Assembly: GCF_036231355.1 (NCBI RefSeq)
Contig: NZ_CP109496.1
Coordinates: 4,526,001 to 4,590,000 of the forward strand
Source of the DNA: Streptomyces sp. NBC_01431
GTDB taxonomy: Bacteria; Actinomycetota; Actinomycetes; Streptomycetales; Streptomycetaceae
Length of the DNA: 64,000 nt
Direction of reading: 5' to 3'
Both the position numbers and the translations under genes were made by a program. Shown here piece by piece: positions 51,573 to 60,919 of the stretch (its first letter is position 1; every line of letters begins with the position of its first letter). The notes below the pieces were generated by a model, which did no database searches, was not told where the DNA came from, and saw only the letters and a program-made list of their open reading frames with translations.

Positions 51573-54395
51573 ATGGAGGATGGCGCGCAGAACACCGGAC
51601 CCGAACGCGAGCTGGAGCGGGAGCTGTTGCGGGTGGTGCGCGGCCGGGTGGACTTCACGGCCACCGCCCGCGCCCTGACGACGATGGACGCCTCGAACTA
51701 CCGCCGGGTACCCCTGGGCGTGGTCGCCCCGCGCGACGCGGACGACGTGGCGGCCGTCCTTGAGGTCTGCCGGACGTACGGGGTGCCGGTGGTGTCGCGC
51801 GGTGGCGGCACCTCGATCGCGGGCCAGGCGACCGGCACCGGGGTCGTGCTCGACTTCACCCGCTTCATGCGCTCACTCGTCTCGGTCAATGCCGAGGAGC
51901 GGACTGCCGTGGTGCAGCCGGGAGTTGTGCTCGACGTACTGCGCGAGGCGGTCGCCCCGTACGGGCTCACCTTCGGGCCCGATCCCTCGACGCACAGCCG
52001 GTGCACGCTGGGCGGGATGATCGGCAACAACGCGTGCGGATCGCACTCGGTGGCCTGGGGGACGACGGCCGACAACATCCGTGACCTCGGCGTCGTCGGC
52101 GCCCAGGGCACGTTTCACCACCTTGCGCAGGGCTGGCGGAACTCGACGGCGCCTGCCGGACTGAGCGATTTCGTCAGCCGTCATCTGTCGATCCTGCGCA
52201 CCGGCTACCCCCAGGATCTGCCGCGCCGCATCTCCGGCTACGCCCTGGACGCCCTGCTCCCCGAGCGCGGCGCCGATCTCGCGCGGGCGTTCTGCGGCAG
52301 TGAGGGCACGCTGGGGGTGGTCACCGAGGCGACCGTCCGCCTGGTGGAGCCACCGCCCGCCCTCGCCCTCGCCGTGCTCGGCTACGCGGATGAGAGCGCG
52401 GCGGCCGAGGCGGCCCCCGGGCTCCTCCGGTACCGCCCGCTGACCGTGGAGGGCATGGCCGCCGACCTCGTACGGGTGCGCGGCGAGGTCGGACTGCCGC
52501 GCGGCGGGGCCTGGCTGTTCGTGGAGAGCGGTGGGGCGACGGAGAGCGAAGCGCGGGCGCGCGCCGCGGAGCTGGCGCGCGCGGGAGACGCGCTCGCGAC
52601 CGCCGTGGTGAGCGACCCGGCCGGGATGCGCGCGCTGTGGCGGATCCGCGAGGACGCCGCGGGCACCGCGACCCGGATGCCCGACGGCACCGAGGCCTGG
52701 CCCGGCTGGGAGGACTGCGCGGTGCCGCCCGCCCGACTGGGCACGTATCTGAAGGAGTTCCGCAACCTCCTCTCATCCCACGAGCTGCGCGGCGCCCCGT
52801 ACGGGCACTTCGGGGACGGCTGCATTCATGTCCGCATCGACTTCGACCTGTTGACGCCCGCCGGTATTGCGCGCTTCAGGGACTTCTCCGAGGACCTGGC
52901 CGGCCTGGTCGTCGCGCACGGCGGCTCGCTCAGCGGCGAACACGGCGACGGGCAGGCCCGCGCCGAGCTGCTCCCGAAGATGTACGGGAGTGAACTGGTC
53001 GGCGTCTTCGGCGAGTTCAAGGACCTCTGGGACCCGGCCGGGATCCTCAACCCAGGCATCCTCGCCCGGCCCGCCCGGCTCGACGAGAACCTGCGCTTCG
53101 AGGTGCTGCCGCGGCGGCCGGTGGACGTGGCGTTCGGCTACCCGCACGACGGGGGCGACTTCACGGCGGCGGTCCGCAGATGTGTGGGCGTCGCCAAATG
53201 CCGTACGGAGAAGGGGAGTTCAGCCGATGTGATGTGCCCGTCCTTCCGGGCCACCGGGGAGGAGCAGCATTCGACGCGGGGCCGGGCCCGGCTGCTGCAC
53301 GAGATGCTCGCGGGGGAGGTGGTCACGGACGGCTGGCGCTCCGAGGAGGTGCGCGACGCGCTCGATCTGTGCCTGTCCTGCAAGGGCTGCCGCAGCGACT
53401 GCCCGGTCGGCGTGGACATGGCCACGTACAAGGCGGAGTTCCTGCACCAGCACTACCAGGGGCGCCGCCGTCCCGCCGCCCACTACGCGATGGGCCGGCT
53501 CCCCGAGTGGCTGCGGGTGGCCGCGCCGCTGGCCCGCCCGCTGAACGCGGCGGCCCGCGTCCGCCCGCTGGCCGCCCTCGCCAAACAGCTCGCCGGGATC
53601 GCGCCGGAGCGGACGCTCCCGGCTCTCGCGCCGCGCACCTTCCTGCGCGCCGTGCGGAGCAGGCCGGCACCGCCGGACCCGGACGTGATCCTGTGGCCGG
53701 ACACCTTCACCAACCACCTCTCCCCGCAGGTGGGCCGGGCGGCTCTGCGCGTCCTGGCGGACGCGGGGGTGGACGCGGCACTCCCGGCGGGCCGCGTCTG
53801 CTGCGGCCTCACCTACGTCTCCACCGGACAGCTCGACCGCGCGCGGACGGTCATGCGCCGCACCCTGGACGTCATGGACCCGCTCCTGGGCGAGGCGGGC
53901 CTGTCCGTCGTCGTACTCGAACCGAGCTGCGCGGCCGCCCTGCGTACGGACCTGCCCGAGCTGCTCCCCGCCGATCCGCGGGCCGCCCGCCTCGCGGCCG
54001 CGGTGCGCACCTTCGCGCAGGCCGTCGAGGAGCGCGCGCCGTACTGGGACCCGCCGCGGGTCGACCGCCCGGTCGTGGGGCAGACCCACTGCCATCAGCA
54101 CGCGGTGCTGGGGGACGCCGCCGAGCGCCGGCTGCGCGAGAAGGCGGGCCTGACGGGCGGGCTGAGCGGGGGCTGCTGCGGGCTCGCCGGGAACTTCGGG
54201 TTCGAACGCGGCCACTGGGAGGTGTCGGTGGCCTGCGCGGAGGAACAGCTGCTCCCCGCGGTACGGGACGCTCCGCCCGGCACCGAAGTGCTGGCCGACG
54301 GCTACTCCTGCCGTACGCAGCTGGCCCAGTTGGCCGGTCGCAGGGCCCGGCACCTCGCCGAGGTGCTCGCGGAGCGGCTGGACGGTGAGGGGTAG
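51573..54395 (+). CDS. FAD-linked oxidase with Fe-S (GlcD/GlcF fusion, D-lactate-dehydrogenase-like)
   Basis: The protein has 940 aa. FAD_binding_4 occupies about 45-230 (VPVVSRGGGTSIAGQATGTGVVLDFTRF, THSRCTLGGMIGNNACGSHSVAWG), FAD-oxidase_C about 250-510 (HFGDGCIHVRIDF, LSGEHGDGQARAELLPKMYG). A ferredoxin-like motif CLSCKGCRSDCP near 600-612 is followed by two CCG domains (AGRVCCGLTY and GGCCGLAGNFGFERGHWEVS). It probably oxidises a 2-hydroxy acid such as D-lactate or D-2-hydroxyglutarate and passes electrons to the quinone pool; substrate not decidable. Confidence 0.93.
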   Translation: MEDGAQNTGPERELERELLRVVRGRVDFTATARALTTMDASNYRRVPLGVVAPRDADDVAAVLEVCRTYGVPVVSRGGGTSIAGQATGTGVVLDFTRFMRSLVSVNAEERTAVVQPGVVLDVLREAVAPYGLTFGPDPSTHSRCTLGGMIGNNACGSHSVAWGTTADNIRDLGVVGAQGTFHHLAQGWRNSTAPAGLSDFVSRHLSILRTGYPQDLPRRISGYALDALLPERGADLARAFCGSEGTLGVVTEATVRLVEPPPALALAVLGYADESAAAEAAPGLLRYRPLTVEGMAADLVRVRGEVGLPRGGAWLFVESGGATESEARARAAELARAGDALATAVVSDPAGMRALWRIREDAAGTATRMPDGTEAWPGWEDCAVPPARLGTYLKEFRNLLSSHELRGAPYGHFGDGCIHVRIDFDLLTPAGIARFRDFSEDLAGLVVAHGGSLSGEHGDGQARAELLPKMYGSELVGVFGEFKDLWDPAGILNPGILARPARLDENLRFEVLPRRPVDVAFGYPHDGGDFTAAVRRCVGVAKCRTEKGSSADVMCPSFRATGEEQHSTRGRARLLHEMLAGEVVTDGWRSEEVRDALDLCLSCKGCRSDCPVGVDMATYKAEFLHQHYQGRRRPAAHYAMGRLPEWLRVAAPLARPLNAAARVRPLAALAKQLAGIAPERTLPALAPRTFLRAVRSRPAPPDPDVILWPDTFTNHLSPQVGRAALRVLADAGVDAALPAGRVCCGLTYVSTGQLDRARTVMRRTLDVMDPLLGEAGLSVVVLEPSCAAALRTDLPELLPADPRAARLAAAVRTFAQAVEERAPYWDPPRVDRPVVGQTHCHQHAVLGDAAERRLREKAGLTGGLSGGCCGLAGNFGFERGHWEVSVACAEEQLLPAVRDAPPGTEVLADGYSCRTQLAQLAGRRARHLAEVLAERLDGEG

Positions 54396-54454
54396 GAAGC
54401 CGAAGCGCCGCTTACATTAGATGGAGGGCACCCTTCCGTTTGATCCGGGAAGGC

Positions 54455-54482
54455 TGTTGCGCTCGCGAGGTGCAGTGCAACA
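54455..54482. promoter_or_regulatory. Dyad upstream of the EamA gene
   Basis: TGTTGC (54455-54460) and GCAACA (54477-54482) flank a 16-nt centre containing CTCGCGAG. It lies 114 nt before the exporter start and may be an operator. Confidence 0.35.
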
Positions 54483-54595
54483 TAGTGGATGCGATAGTTC
54501 ATCAAGATGGACTGCCGTTCCCGGGGGCTCTCCCGCGGCCGCTTTCGTTGCCGCGGAACCTTCGAGCCCTGGGCTGATCTGTGAGGGGAGTGCCG

Positions 54596-55543
54596 GTGAA
54601 TCCGGTCAACAGCGCACGTGCGGCGGAGCCGGTCGCGGCGGCCGCCGTCGCCGTGCCGGAGGCGGCCGGTGCGCTGAAGCGTGGCGGGGGCGGCCGGCGG
54701 GCCGGGCTCGGGCCGGTCGCGCTCGTGGTGGCGGGCGGCATATCCGTGCAGTTCGGCGCCGCCGTGGCGGTGACCCTGATGCCGAGGGCGGGCGCCGCGG
54801 GAGTCGTCACACTGCGCCTCGCCGCCGCGGCGATCGTGCTCATGCTGATCTGCCGTCCGAAACTGCGTGGACACTCGCGGGCCGACTGGGGCACGGTCGT
54901 CGCGTTCGGCACCGTGATGGCCGGCATGAACGGGCTGTTCTACCAGGCCGTCGACCGCATCCCCCTCGGCGTCGCCGTCACCCTTGAGGTGCTCGGCCCG
55001 CTCACCCTCTCCGTGATCGCCTCCCGCCGCCTCGTCAACCTCCTGTGGGCGGGTCTCGCGCTCGCCGGGGTCGTCCTGCTCGGCGGCGGCGGCTTCGACG
55101 CCCTGGACCCGGTGGGCGCCGCCTACGCGCTGGGGGCGGGTGCGTGCTGGGCGGTGTACATCCTGTTCAGCGCGCGCACCGGGCGGCGTTTCCCGCAGGC
55201 CGACGGGCTGGCACTCGCGATGGCGGTGGCGGCGGTGCTCTTCCTGCCGATCGGCATCGCGCAGGCGGGAAGCACGCTGCTCGTCCCGTCGACCATGGCG
55301 CTCGGCGCGGCCGTGGCGGTGCTGTCCTCGGTGCTTCCGTACACCCTCGAACTCCTCGCCCTGCGCCGCCTGCCCGCGTCCACCTTCGCGGTCCTGATGA
55401 GTCTCGAACCGGCGATCGCGGCGACGGCGGGTTTCCTCATCCTGGGCCAGGCGCTGTCCTGGCTTCAGGCGCTGGCGATCGCGCTCGTGATCGGGGCGAG
55501 CATGGGGGCGGTGCGGACGCAGGTCGGGGCGGTCTCGGGATAG
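54596..55543 (+). CDS. EamA-family exporter (RhtA-like)
   Basis: The protein has 315 aa from GTG 54596, which has GAGGGGAG upstream; GTG 54581 is an alternative. Ten hydrophobic helices in two EamA repeats; conserved bits are TLRLAAAAIVLMLICRP, FYQAVDRIPLGVAVTLEVLGPLTLSV, ACWAVYILFSARTGRRF and RLPASTFAVLMSLEPAIAATAGFLILGQ. The RhtA/RhaT group exports amino acids such as threonine or homoserine; the substrate here is unknown. Confidence 0.9.
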   Translation: MNPVNSARAAEPVAAAAVAVPEAAGALKRGGGGRRAGLGPVALVVAGGISVQFGAAVAVTLMPRAGAAGVVTLRLAAAAIVLMLICRPKLRGHSRADWGTVVAFGTVMAGMNGLFYQAVDRIPLGVAVTLEVLGPLTLSVIASRRLVNLLWAGLALAGVVLLGGGGFDALDPVGAAYALGAGACWAVYILFSARTGRRFPQADGLALAMAVAAVLFLPIGIAQAGSTLLVPSTMALGAAVAVLSSVLPYTLELLALRRLPASTFAVLMSLEPAIAATAGFLILGQALSWLQALAIALVIGASMGAVRTQVGAVSG

Positions 55544-55575
55544 CGCCGAGCGGCCCCGGCCCGGCCGTGTCGGGG

Positions 55576-56217
55576 TCAGCCGCCCTGGCCGGCGCTGCCG
55601 ATCGGGCCGACCTTCACCGGGGAGTCGCCGCCCTCCGTGACGGGCAGCGTGGCGGCGCCCGGCCAGGCGAGGGTGACCGACTTCGTCTCGCCCGGCGGGG
55701 TCACCACGAGCCCGGTGACGCGGACGCCGGAGCCGCCCGAGTTGTTGGCCGGGTAGTTGATGCCGAAGAAGACCGACTTCCCGTTCTTGAGGGTGTACGG
55801 GCTGGCCGACTGCCCCGTGCGCTTCGCCGACAGCGACCCCGAGTTCGTCTTCAGGTCGACCCCCGCGAACCCGGAAACCGAGCAGTCGTGACCGCTGACG
55901 TTCTTGAACTCCACCGCGACGGTGCGATCCGCGTCGCCACCGACGGTGCTGTCCGTCGCCGTGATCTTCAGGTCGCCGGTGCGGCACTTGCCGCCCTTGG
56001 CGCTCCCGGCGGAGCCGCCGGAGCCGGTCCCGGCGGTCGTGCCCTTCCCGCCGCCCTGATCCGAACCGGAGGAGCCCGAACCGCCGCCCGAGGCGGACGC
56101 GCTGGACGCGGCCGACGGGTCGCTCGGCGCCGGGGAGCCGTCGTCGCTCTGGCAGGCCGTGAGCGAGAGACCCGCGGTAACGGCCAGGGCTGCGAAGGTG
56201 AGACTGCGAAGGCGCAT
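55576..56217 (-). CDS. DUF4232 lipoprotein
   Basis: The protein has 213 aa. Lipobox signal LSLTAC (Cys 22), then a Ser/Gly-rich linker of about 55 residues and a DUF4232 domain from CRTGDLKITATDSTVGGDADRTVAVEFKNVSGHDCSVSGFAGVDL. Two cysteines in the domain likely bond. Extracytoplasmic, function unknown. ATG 56217 preceded by AGGAAGAA. Confidence 0.9.
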   Translation of the reverse strand: MRLRSLTFAALAVTAGLSLTACQSDDGSPAPSDPSAASSASASGGGSGSSGSDQGGGKGTTAGTGSGGSAGSAKGGKCRTGDLKITATDSTVGGDADRTVAVEFKNVSGHDCSVSGFAGVDLKTNSGSLSAKRTGQSASPYTLKNGKSVFFGINYPANNSGGSGVRVTGLVVTPPGETKSVTLAWPGAATLPVTEGGDSPVKVGPIGSAGQGG

Positions 56218-56665
56218 CGGTTCTTCCTCGGTATCGGTTGGCGGTACGGGCCGCTCGGTACGGGTCGGTACGAGCGAACGTTGTGACCATCAGGACCGGT
56301 CCGGCCTGGTGAATCGTTCCGCCCAACCACCGCCCAGGACATTCCTGTTACACGCACAGCCGACGCACAGCGCGCACCTGCCACCGGGCGCACCCCGCCG
56401 GGCCATGCCGCAGGCTGGTCGGGACGGCGGTCCGCGCCCCCGCTCCGCACCGGTTCGCGGCCGCCGCCGCTGGGACAGACCCGTAACCCGGCGGATCTTG
56501 ACGGCGATTGGTGGCGTGCTCTCCCCAACCCTTCCCCACCCCTCCCGTCCCGCCCGGTCGGGCTGGCGAGAAACAAGGCCGGAAATAAATGCAAGCACGC
56601 TTGCTTGTTTCTGGTGCCGGTGCCATGCTCCACCGCACACCCGCTGTCCCGGAGGGGAGCGCACC
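56218..56665. other. Divergent promoter region
   Basis: No gene is seen in these 448 bases. It carries the TetR-type dyad at 56591-56604 in an AT-rich pocket. Confidence 0.5.
56591..56604. promoter_or_regulatory. TetR-type operator in front of the catabolic operon
   Basis: GCAAGC-AC-GCTTGC is a perfect inverted repeat with 2-nt spacer, flanked by AAAT and TTGTTT, 62 nt before the GTG at 56666. Dyads of this kind are bound by TetR-family regulators of acyl-CoA catabolism. Confidence 0.6.
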
Positions 56666-57487
56666 GTGTCCCAAGCGTCCGGCCCGACCGACGCCGTTCT
56701 TGCCGTACTTGACGATCTGCGCGCCGAAGGCGGTGAACTCGACGTCCTGATTGGCGAGTTGAGTCCGGCCCGGTGGGCCACGCCCACCGCCGCCCCCGGG
56801 TGGACCATCGCCCACCAGATCGCGCACCTCGCCTGGACCGACACCGCGGCGCTGCTCGCCGTCACCGACCCGGACGCGTTCGCGGCGGAGGTCGAGAAGG
56901 CCGTCGAGTCGCCGGACACCTTCGTGGATGACGGCGCCGAGGCGGGGGCCCTGCTTCCGCCCGCCGAGCTGCTCTCCTGGTGGCGCGACAGCCGCGTACA
57001 GCTGCAAGACGCGCTGCGGGCGGCCCCGGCCGGGGCGCGGTTCCCCTGGTACGGGCCGCCGATGTCCACCGCGTCGATGGCCACCGGCCGCCTCATGGAG
57101 ACCTGGGCGCACGGCCAGGACGTGTTCGACGCGCTGGGCCGCACCCGCAGGCCCACCGACCGGTTGCGCCACGTCGCCCACATCGGCGTCCGGGCCCGCG
57201 ACTACGCGTTCTCCGTACGGGGGTTGACGCCGCCCGCCGAGGAGATCCGGGTCGAGCTGACCGCCCCGGACGGCGCCGGGCTGTGGACGTACGGACCCGA
57301 GGGCGCCCAACAGCGCGTCACCGGGCCCGCGTTGGACTTCTGTCTGCTGGTCACCCAGCGCCTGCACCGCAGCGACACCGCCGTGCGCGCCGAGGGCGCC
57401 GATGCCGACCGCTGGCTCGACATCGCCCAGGCCTTCGCCGGGCCGGCGGGACCCGGCCGCCCGCCCCGTACGCCCGAGGGCACCTGA
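56666..57487 (+). CDS. TIGR03084-family metal-binding protein
   Basis: The protein has 273 aa; GTG 56666 follows GGAGGGGAG. A DinB-like/mycothiol-dependent fold: GWTIAHQIAHLAWTD gives the first metal histidines and LMETWAHGQDVFDALG the later ones. TIGR03084 proteins accompany AtuA-like and acyl-CoA carboxylase genes in actinobacteria. The reaction is not known; mycothiol-dependent isomerisation or metal binding is inferred from the fold. Its stop overlaps the next start by 1 nt. Confidence 0.88.
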   Translation: MSQASGPTDAVLAVLDDLRAEGGELDVLIGELSPARWATPTAAPGWTIAHQIAHLAWTDTAALLAVTDPDAFAAEVEKAVESPDTFVDDGAEAGALLPPAELLSWWRDSRVQLQDALRAAPAGARFPWYGPPMSTASMATGRLMETWAHGQDVFDALGRTRRPTDRLRHVAHIGVRARDYAFSVRGLTPPAEEIRVELTAPDGAGLWTYGPEGAQQRVTGPALDFCLLVTQRLHRSDTAVRAEGADADRWLDIAQAFAGPAGPGRPPRTPEGT

Positions 57488-59190
57488 TGGACCGGGCCGG
57501 ACGAATACTGCGCATCGGCAATGCCTCCGGCTTCTACGGCGACCGCTTCGACGCGATGCGGGAGATGCTGACCGGCGGCCCGCTCGACGTGCTCACCGGT
57601 GACTACCTCGCCGAACTCACCCTGCTGATCCTCGGCCGGGACCGGCTGCGCGATGCCCGGCTCGGCTATGCCAAGACGTTCCTGCGCCAGCTGGAGGAGT
57701 GCCTCGGCCTCGCCCACGAGCGCGGGGTGCGGATCGTCGCCAACGCGGGCGGCCTCAACCCGGCCGGACTCGCCGGTGCGGTGCGGGAGTTGGCGGACCG
57801 GGTGGGCGTACCGGTACGGGTCGCCCACGTCGAGGGCGACGGGCTTTCGCTGCCCGAGGGCGTGCTCACCGCCAACGCCTACCTGGGCGGCGGCGGCATC
57901 GCGGCCTGTCTGCGCGGTGGAGCCGACATCGTCGTAACGGGGCGGGTGACGGACGCGGCCCTGGTCACCGGGCCGGCCGCGTGGTGGTTCGGCTGGGGCC
58001 CCGAGGAGTACGACGCGCTCGCGGGCGCGGTCGTCGCCGGGCACGTCCTGGAGTGCGGAACCCAGGCCACCGGCGGGAACTACTCCTTCTTCACGGAATT
58101 CACGGGTCAAGGCCTGCGAAGGCCCGGCTTTCCCCTCGCCGAGCTCCACGCCGACGGGACGGCCGTCATCACCAAGCACCCCGGCACCGGCGGAGCCGTC
58201 GACACCGGCACGGTGACCGCGCAGCTCCTGTACGAGACGTCCGGCGCCCGGTACGCGGGACCCGACGTCACCGCGCGGCTCGACACCGTACGCCTCGAAC
58301 CGGACGGTCCCGACCGGGTGCGCGTCACCGGCGTACGGGGTGAGGCGCCGCCGCCCACGCTCAAGGCCGGGCTCACCCGCATCGGAGGCTGGCGCAACGA
58401 GGTCGTGTTCGTACTGACCGGCCTTGACATCGAGGCGAAGGCCCAGCTGGTGCGGGAGCAGATCGAGGACGCCTTCGCCCGCGCCGAGCAGCGTCCCGCA
58501 CACGTGGGATGGGAGCTGTCCCGCACCGAACGGCCCGACGCCGACACCGAGGAGTGCGCGAGCGCGCTACTGCGGCTGGTCGTCCGCGACCCGGACCCGG
58601 ACGCGGTGGGCCGGGTGGTCAGCGGCGCCGCCGTCGAACTCGCGCTCGCCAGCTACCCCGGCTTCCACGTCACGGCCCCGCCCGGCAAGGGCGCGCCGTA
58701 CGGGGTGTTCGAGGCGGCGTACGTGGCCGCGGGCTCGGTGGAGCACGCGGCTGTCCATGCGGACGGCGTACGGGAGTCGATTCCCCCGCCCGCGCGTACG
58801 GCGGTCCTCGCGCCGGTTGTGGAGCCGGGGCTGCCGCCGTTCGATCCCGTGGAGGCGACTCGGCGGGTGCCGCTCGGGCTGGTGGCGGGGGCGCGGAGCG
58901 GGGACAAGGGCGGGGACGCGAATGTGGGGGTGTGGGCGCGGTCGGATGCGGCGTGGGGGTGGTTGGCGCATGTTCTGACCGTCGACCGGTTCCGTCAACT
59001 GCTGCCTGAGACAGGCGAGTTGAAGGTCACCCGGCACCTTCTGCCGAATCTGCGGGCGCTGAACTTCGTGGTGGAGGGGCTGCTCGGGGAGGGGGTCGCG
59101 TCCCAGGCCCGTTTCGACCCCCAGGCGAAGGGACTGGGGGAGTGGCTGCGGAGCCGGGAGGTGGCGGTGCCGGTGTCGTTGCTGGAGTGA
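57487..59190 (+). CDS. Acyclic terpene utilisation AtuA-like (DUF1446) protein
   Basis: The protein has 567 aa with the DUF1446 start ILRIGNASGFYGDRFDAMREMLTGGPLDVLTGDYLAELTLLIL and core VRIVANAGGLNPAGLA, YLGGGGIAACLRGGADIVVTGRVTDAALVTGPAAWWFGW, VLECGTQATGGNYSFF. A C-terminal extension (about 470-567, VPLGLVAGARSGDKGGDANVGVWARSD...LPNLRALNFVVEGLLGEGVA) is AtuA-type. In Pseudomonas AtuA is needed for citronellol/geraniol catabolism, with undefined chemistry. Together with the carboxylase it suggests breakdown of a branched or isoprenoid acyl-CoA. Confidence 0.9.
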   Translation: MDRAGRILRIGNASGFYGDRFDAMREMLTGGPLDVLTGDYLAELTLLILGRDRLRDARLGYAKTFLRQLEECLGLAHERGVRIVANAGGLNPAGLAGAVRELADRVGVPVRVAHVEGDGLSLPEGVLTANAYLGGGGIAACLRGGADIVVTGRVTDAALVTGPAAWWFGWGPEEYDALAGAVVAGHVLECGTQATGGNYSFFTEFTGQGLRRPGFPLAELHADGTAVITKHPGTGGAVDTGTVTAQLLYETSGARYAGPDVTARLDTVRLEPDGPDRVRVTGVRGEAPPPTLKAGLTRIGGWRNEVVFVLTGLDIEAKAQLVREQIEDAFARAEQRPAHVGWELSRTERPDADTEECASALLRLVVRDPDPDAVGRVVSGAAVELALASYPGFHVTAPPGKGAPYGVFEAAYVAAGSVEHAAVHADGVRESIPPPARTAVLAPVVEPGLPPFDPVEATRRVPLGLVAGARSGDKGGDANVGVWARSDAAWGWLAHVLTVDRFRQLLPETGELKVTRHLLPNLRALNFVVEGLLGEGVASQARFDPQAKGLGEWLRSREVAVPVSLLE

Positions 59191-59312
59191 CCTTCGCCCC
59201 TGCCCGCCCCTTCCGAACCGGCGGCACTGCCCCGGCCCCCGGTCCTCAAGCACCGGACGGGCCTGACTGCGGGCTGAGGTCCGCCGCAGGCGCCCACCCT
59301 CAGGAGCCTCCC

Positions 59313-60914
59313 ATGCCCACCCTCCCCACCGCCCTCGATCCCGCCGCCCCCGAGTACCGCGCCGCCCGCGCGGCGATGCTCACCAAGCTCGCCGAGCTGG
59401 ACGCCGAGCACGGCAAGGCGCTTGCCGGCGGCGGTGCCAAGTACAGCGAACGCCACCGCGGGCGCGGCAAACTCCTGCCCCGCGAGCGCATCGAGCTGCT
59501 GCTCGACCCGGACACCCCCTTCCTGGAGCTGTCCCCCCTCGCCGCATGGGGCAGCGACTACCCGGTGGGCGCCTCCATGGTCACCGGCATCGGCACCGTC
59601 GAGGGCGTCGAATGCCTGATCACCGCCAACGACCCCACCGTGCGCGGCGGCGCGTCCAACCCCTGGACCCTCAAGAAGGCGCTGCGCGCGAACGAGATCG
59701 CGTACACCAACCGGCTGCCGTGCATCAGCCTCGTCGAGTCCGGCGGCGCGGACCTGCCCAGCCAGAAGGACATCTTCATCCCGGGCGGCGCGATCTTCCG
59801 GGACATCACGCGGCTGTCCGCCGCCGGGATACCCACGATCGCCGTCGTCTTCGGGAACTCCACGGCGGGCGGCGCGTACGTCCCCGGCATGTCCGACCAC
59901 ACGGTCATGATCAAGGACCGGTCGAAGGTGTTCCTCGGCGGGCCGCCGCTCGTCAAGATGGCGACCGGTGAGGAGAGCGACGACGAGTCGCTCGGCGGCG
60001 CCGAGATGCACGCCCGCACCTCGGGTCTCGCCGACCACTTCGCCGTGGACGAACAGGACGCGATCCGTCAGGCGCGCCGCATCGTCGCCCGCCTCAACCA
60101 CCGCAAGGCGCACCCGGATCCGGTGACGATCGCGGCGCCGCCCAAGTACTCCGAGGACGAGCTGCTCGGCATCGTGGCCGAGGACCTGAAGACCCCCTTC
60201 GACCCGCGCGAGGTCATCGCCCGGATCGTGGACGCCTCCGACTTCGACGAGTTCAAACCGCTGTACGGGCCGAGCCTGGTCACCGGCTGGGCCGAGCTGC
60301 ACGGCTACCCCGTCGGGATCCTCGCCAACGCCCAGGGCGTGCTCTTCTCCGCCGAGTCCCAGAAGGCCGCCCAGTTCATCCAGCTCGCCAACCAGCGCGA
60401 CATACCGCTGCTCTTCCTGCACAACACCACCGGCTACATGGTCGGCAAGGAGTACGAGCAGGGCGGCATCATCAAGCACGGCGCGATGATGATCAACGCG
60501 GTGTCCAACTCCCGCGTACCGCACCTCTCCGTCCTCCTCGGCGCCTCCTACGGCGCCGGTCACTACGGCATGTGCGGCCGCGCCTACGACCCGCGCTTCC
60601 TGTTCGCCTGGCCGAGCGCCAAGTCCGCCGTCATGGGCCCCCAGCAGCTCGCCGGCGTCCTGTCGATCGTGGCCCGCGCCTCCGCCGAGGCCAAGGGCCG
60701 GCCGTACGACGATGACGCGGACGCCGCCCTGCGCGCGATGGTGGAGCAGCAGATCGAGGCCGAGTCGCTGCCGATGTTCCTGTCCGGGCGGCTGTACGAC
60801 GACGGGGTCATCGACCCCCGCGACACCCGGACCGTCCTCGGGCTCTGCCTGTCCGCGATCCACACCGCCCCCGTCGAAGGCGCCCGCGGCGGCTTCGGCA
60901 TCTTCCGGATGTGA
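59313..60914 (+). CDS. Acyl-CoA carboxylase beta (carboxyltransferase) subunit
   Basis: The protein has 533 aa; ATG 59313 with AGGAG 6 nt upstream. Complete crotonase-like carboxyltransferase: ARGGASNPW-type NDPTVRGGASNPWTLKKALRA, LVESGGADLPSQKDIFIPGG, VFGNSTAGGAYVPGMSDHTVMI, FLGGPPLVKMATGEE, LFLHNTTGYMVGKEYEQGGIIKHGAMMINAVSN and ASYGAGHYGMCGRAYDPRF. It resembles MccB/LiuD/AtuC-type subunits that carboxylate methylcrotonyl- or geranyl-CoA rather than AccD propionyl subunits. Works with the biotin-carrying subunit downstream. Confidence 0.93.
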   Translation: MPTLPTALDPAAPEYRAARAAMLTKLAELDAEHGKALAGGGAKYSERHRGRGKLLPRERIELLLDPDTPFLELSPLAAWGSDYPVGASMVTGIGTVEGVECLITANDPTVRGGASNPWTLKKALRANEIAYTNRLPCISLVESGGADLPSQKDIFIPGGAIFRDITRLSAAGIPTIAVVFGNSTAGGAYVPGMSDHTVMIKDRSKVFLGGPPLVKMATGEESDDESLGGAEMHARTSGLADHFAVDEQDAIRQARRIVARLNHRKAHPDPVTIAAPPKYSEDELLGIVAEDLKTPFDPREVIARIVDASDFDEFKPLYGPSLVTGWAELHGYPVGILANAQGVLFSAESQKAAQFIQLANQRDIPLLFLHNTTGYMVGKEYEQGGIIKHGAMMINAVSNSRVPHLSVLLGASYGAGHYGMCGRAYDPRFLFAWPSAKSAVMGPQQLAGVLSIVARASAEAKGRPYDDDADAALRAMVEQQIEAESLPMFLSGRLYDDGVIDPRDTRTVLGLCLSAIHTAPVEGARGGFGIFRM

Positions 60915-60919
60915 GGGCC

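Noticed and set aside
54302..56326. A 674-aa minus-strand frame over the EamA gene
   Set aside because: Arginine/histidine/glycine-rich antisense frame; EamA and the DUF4232 gene explain the DNA.
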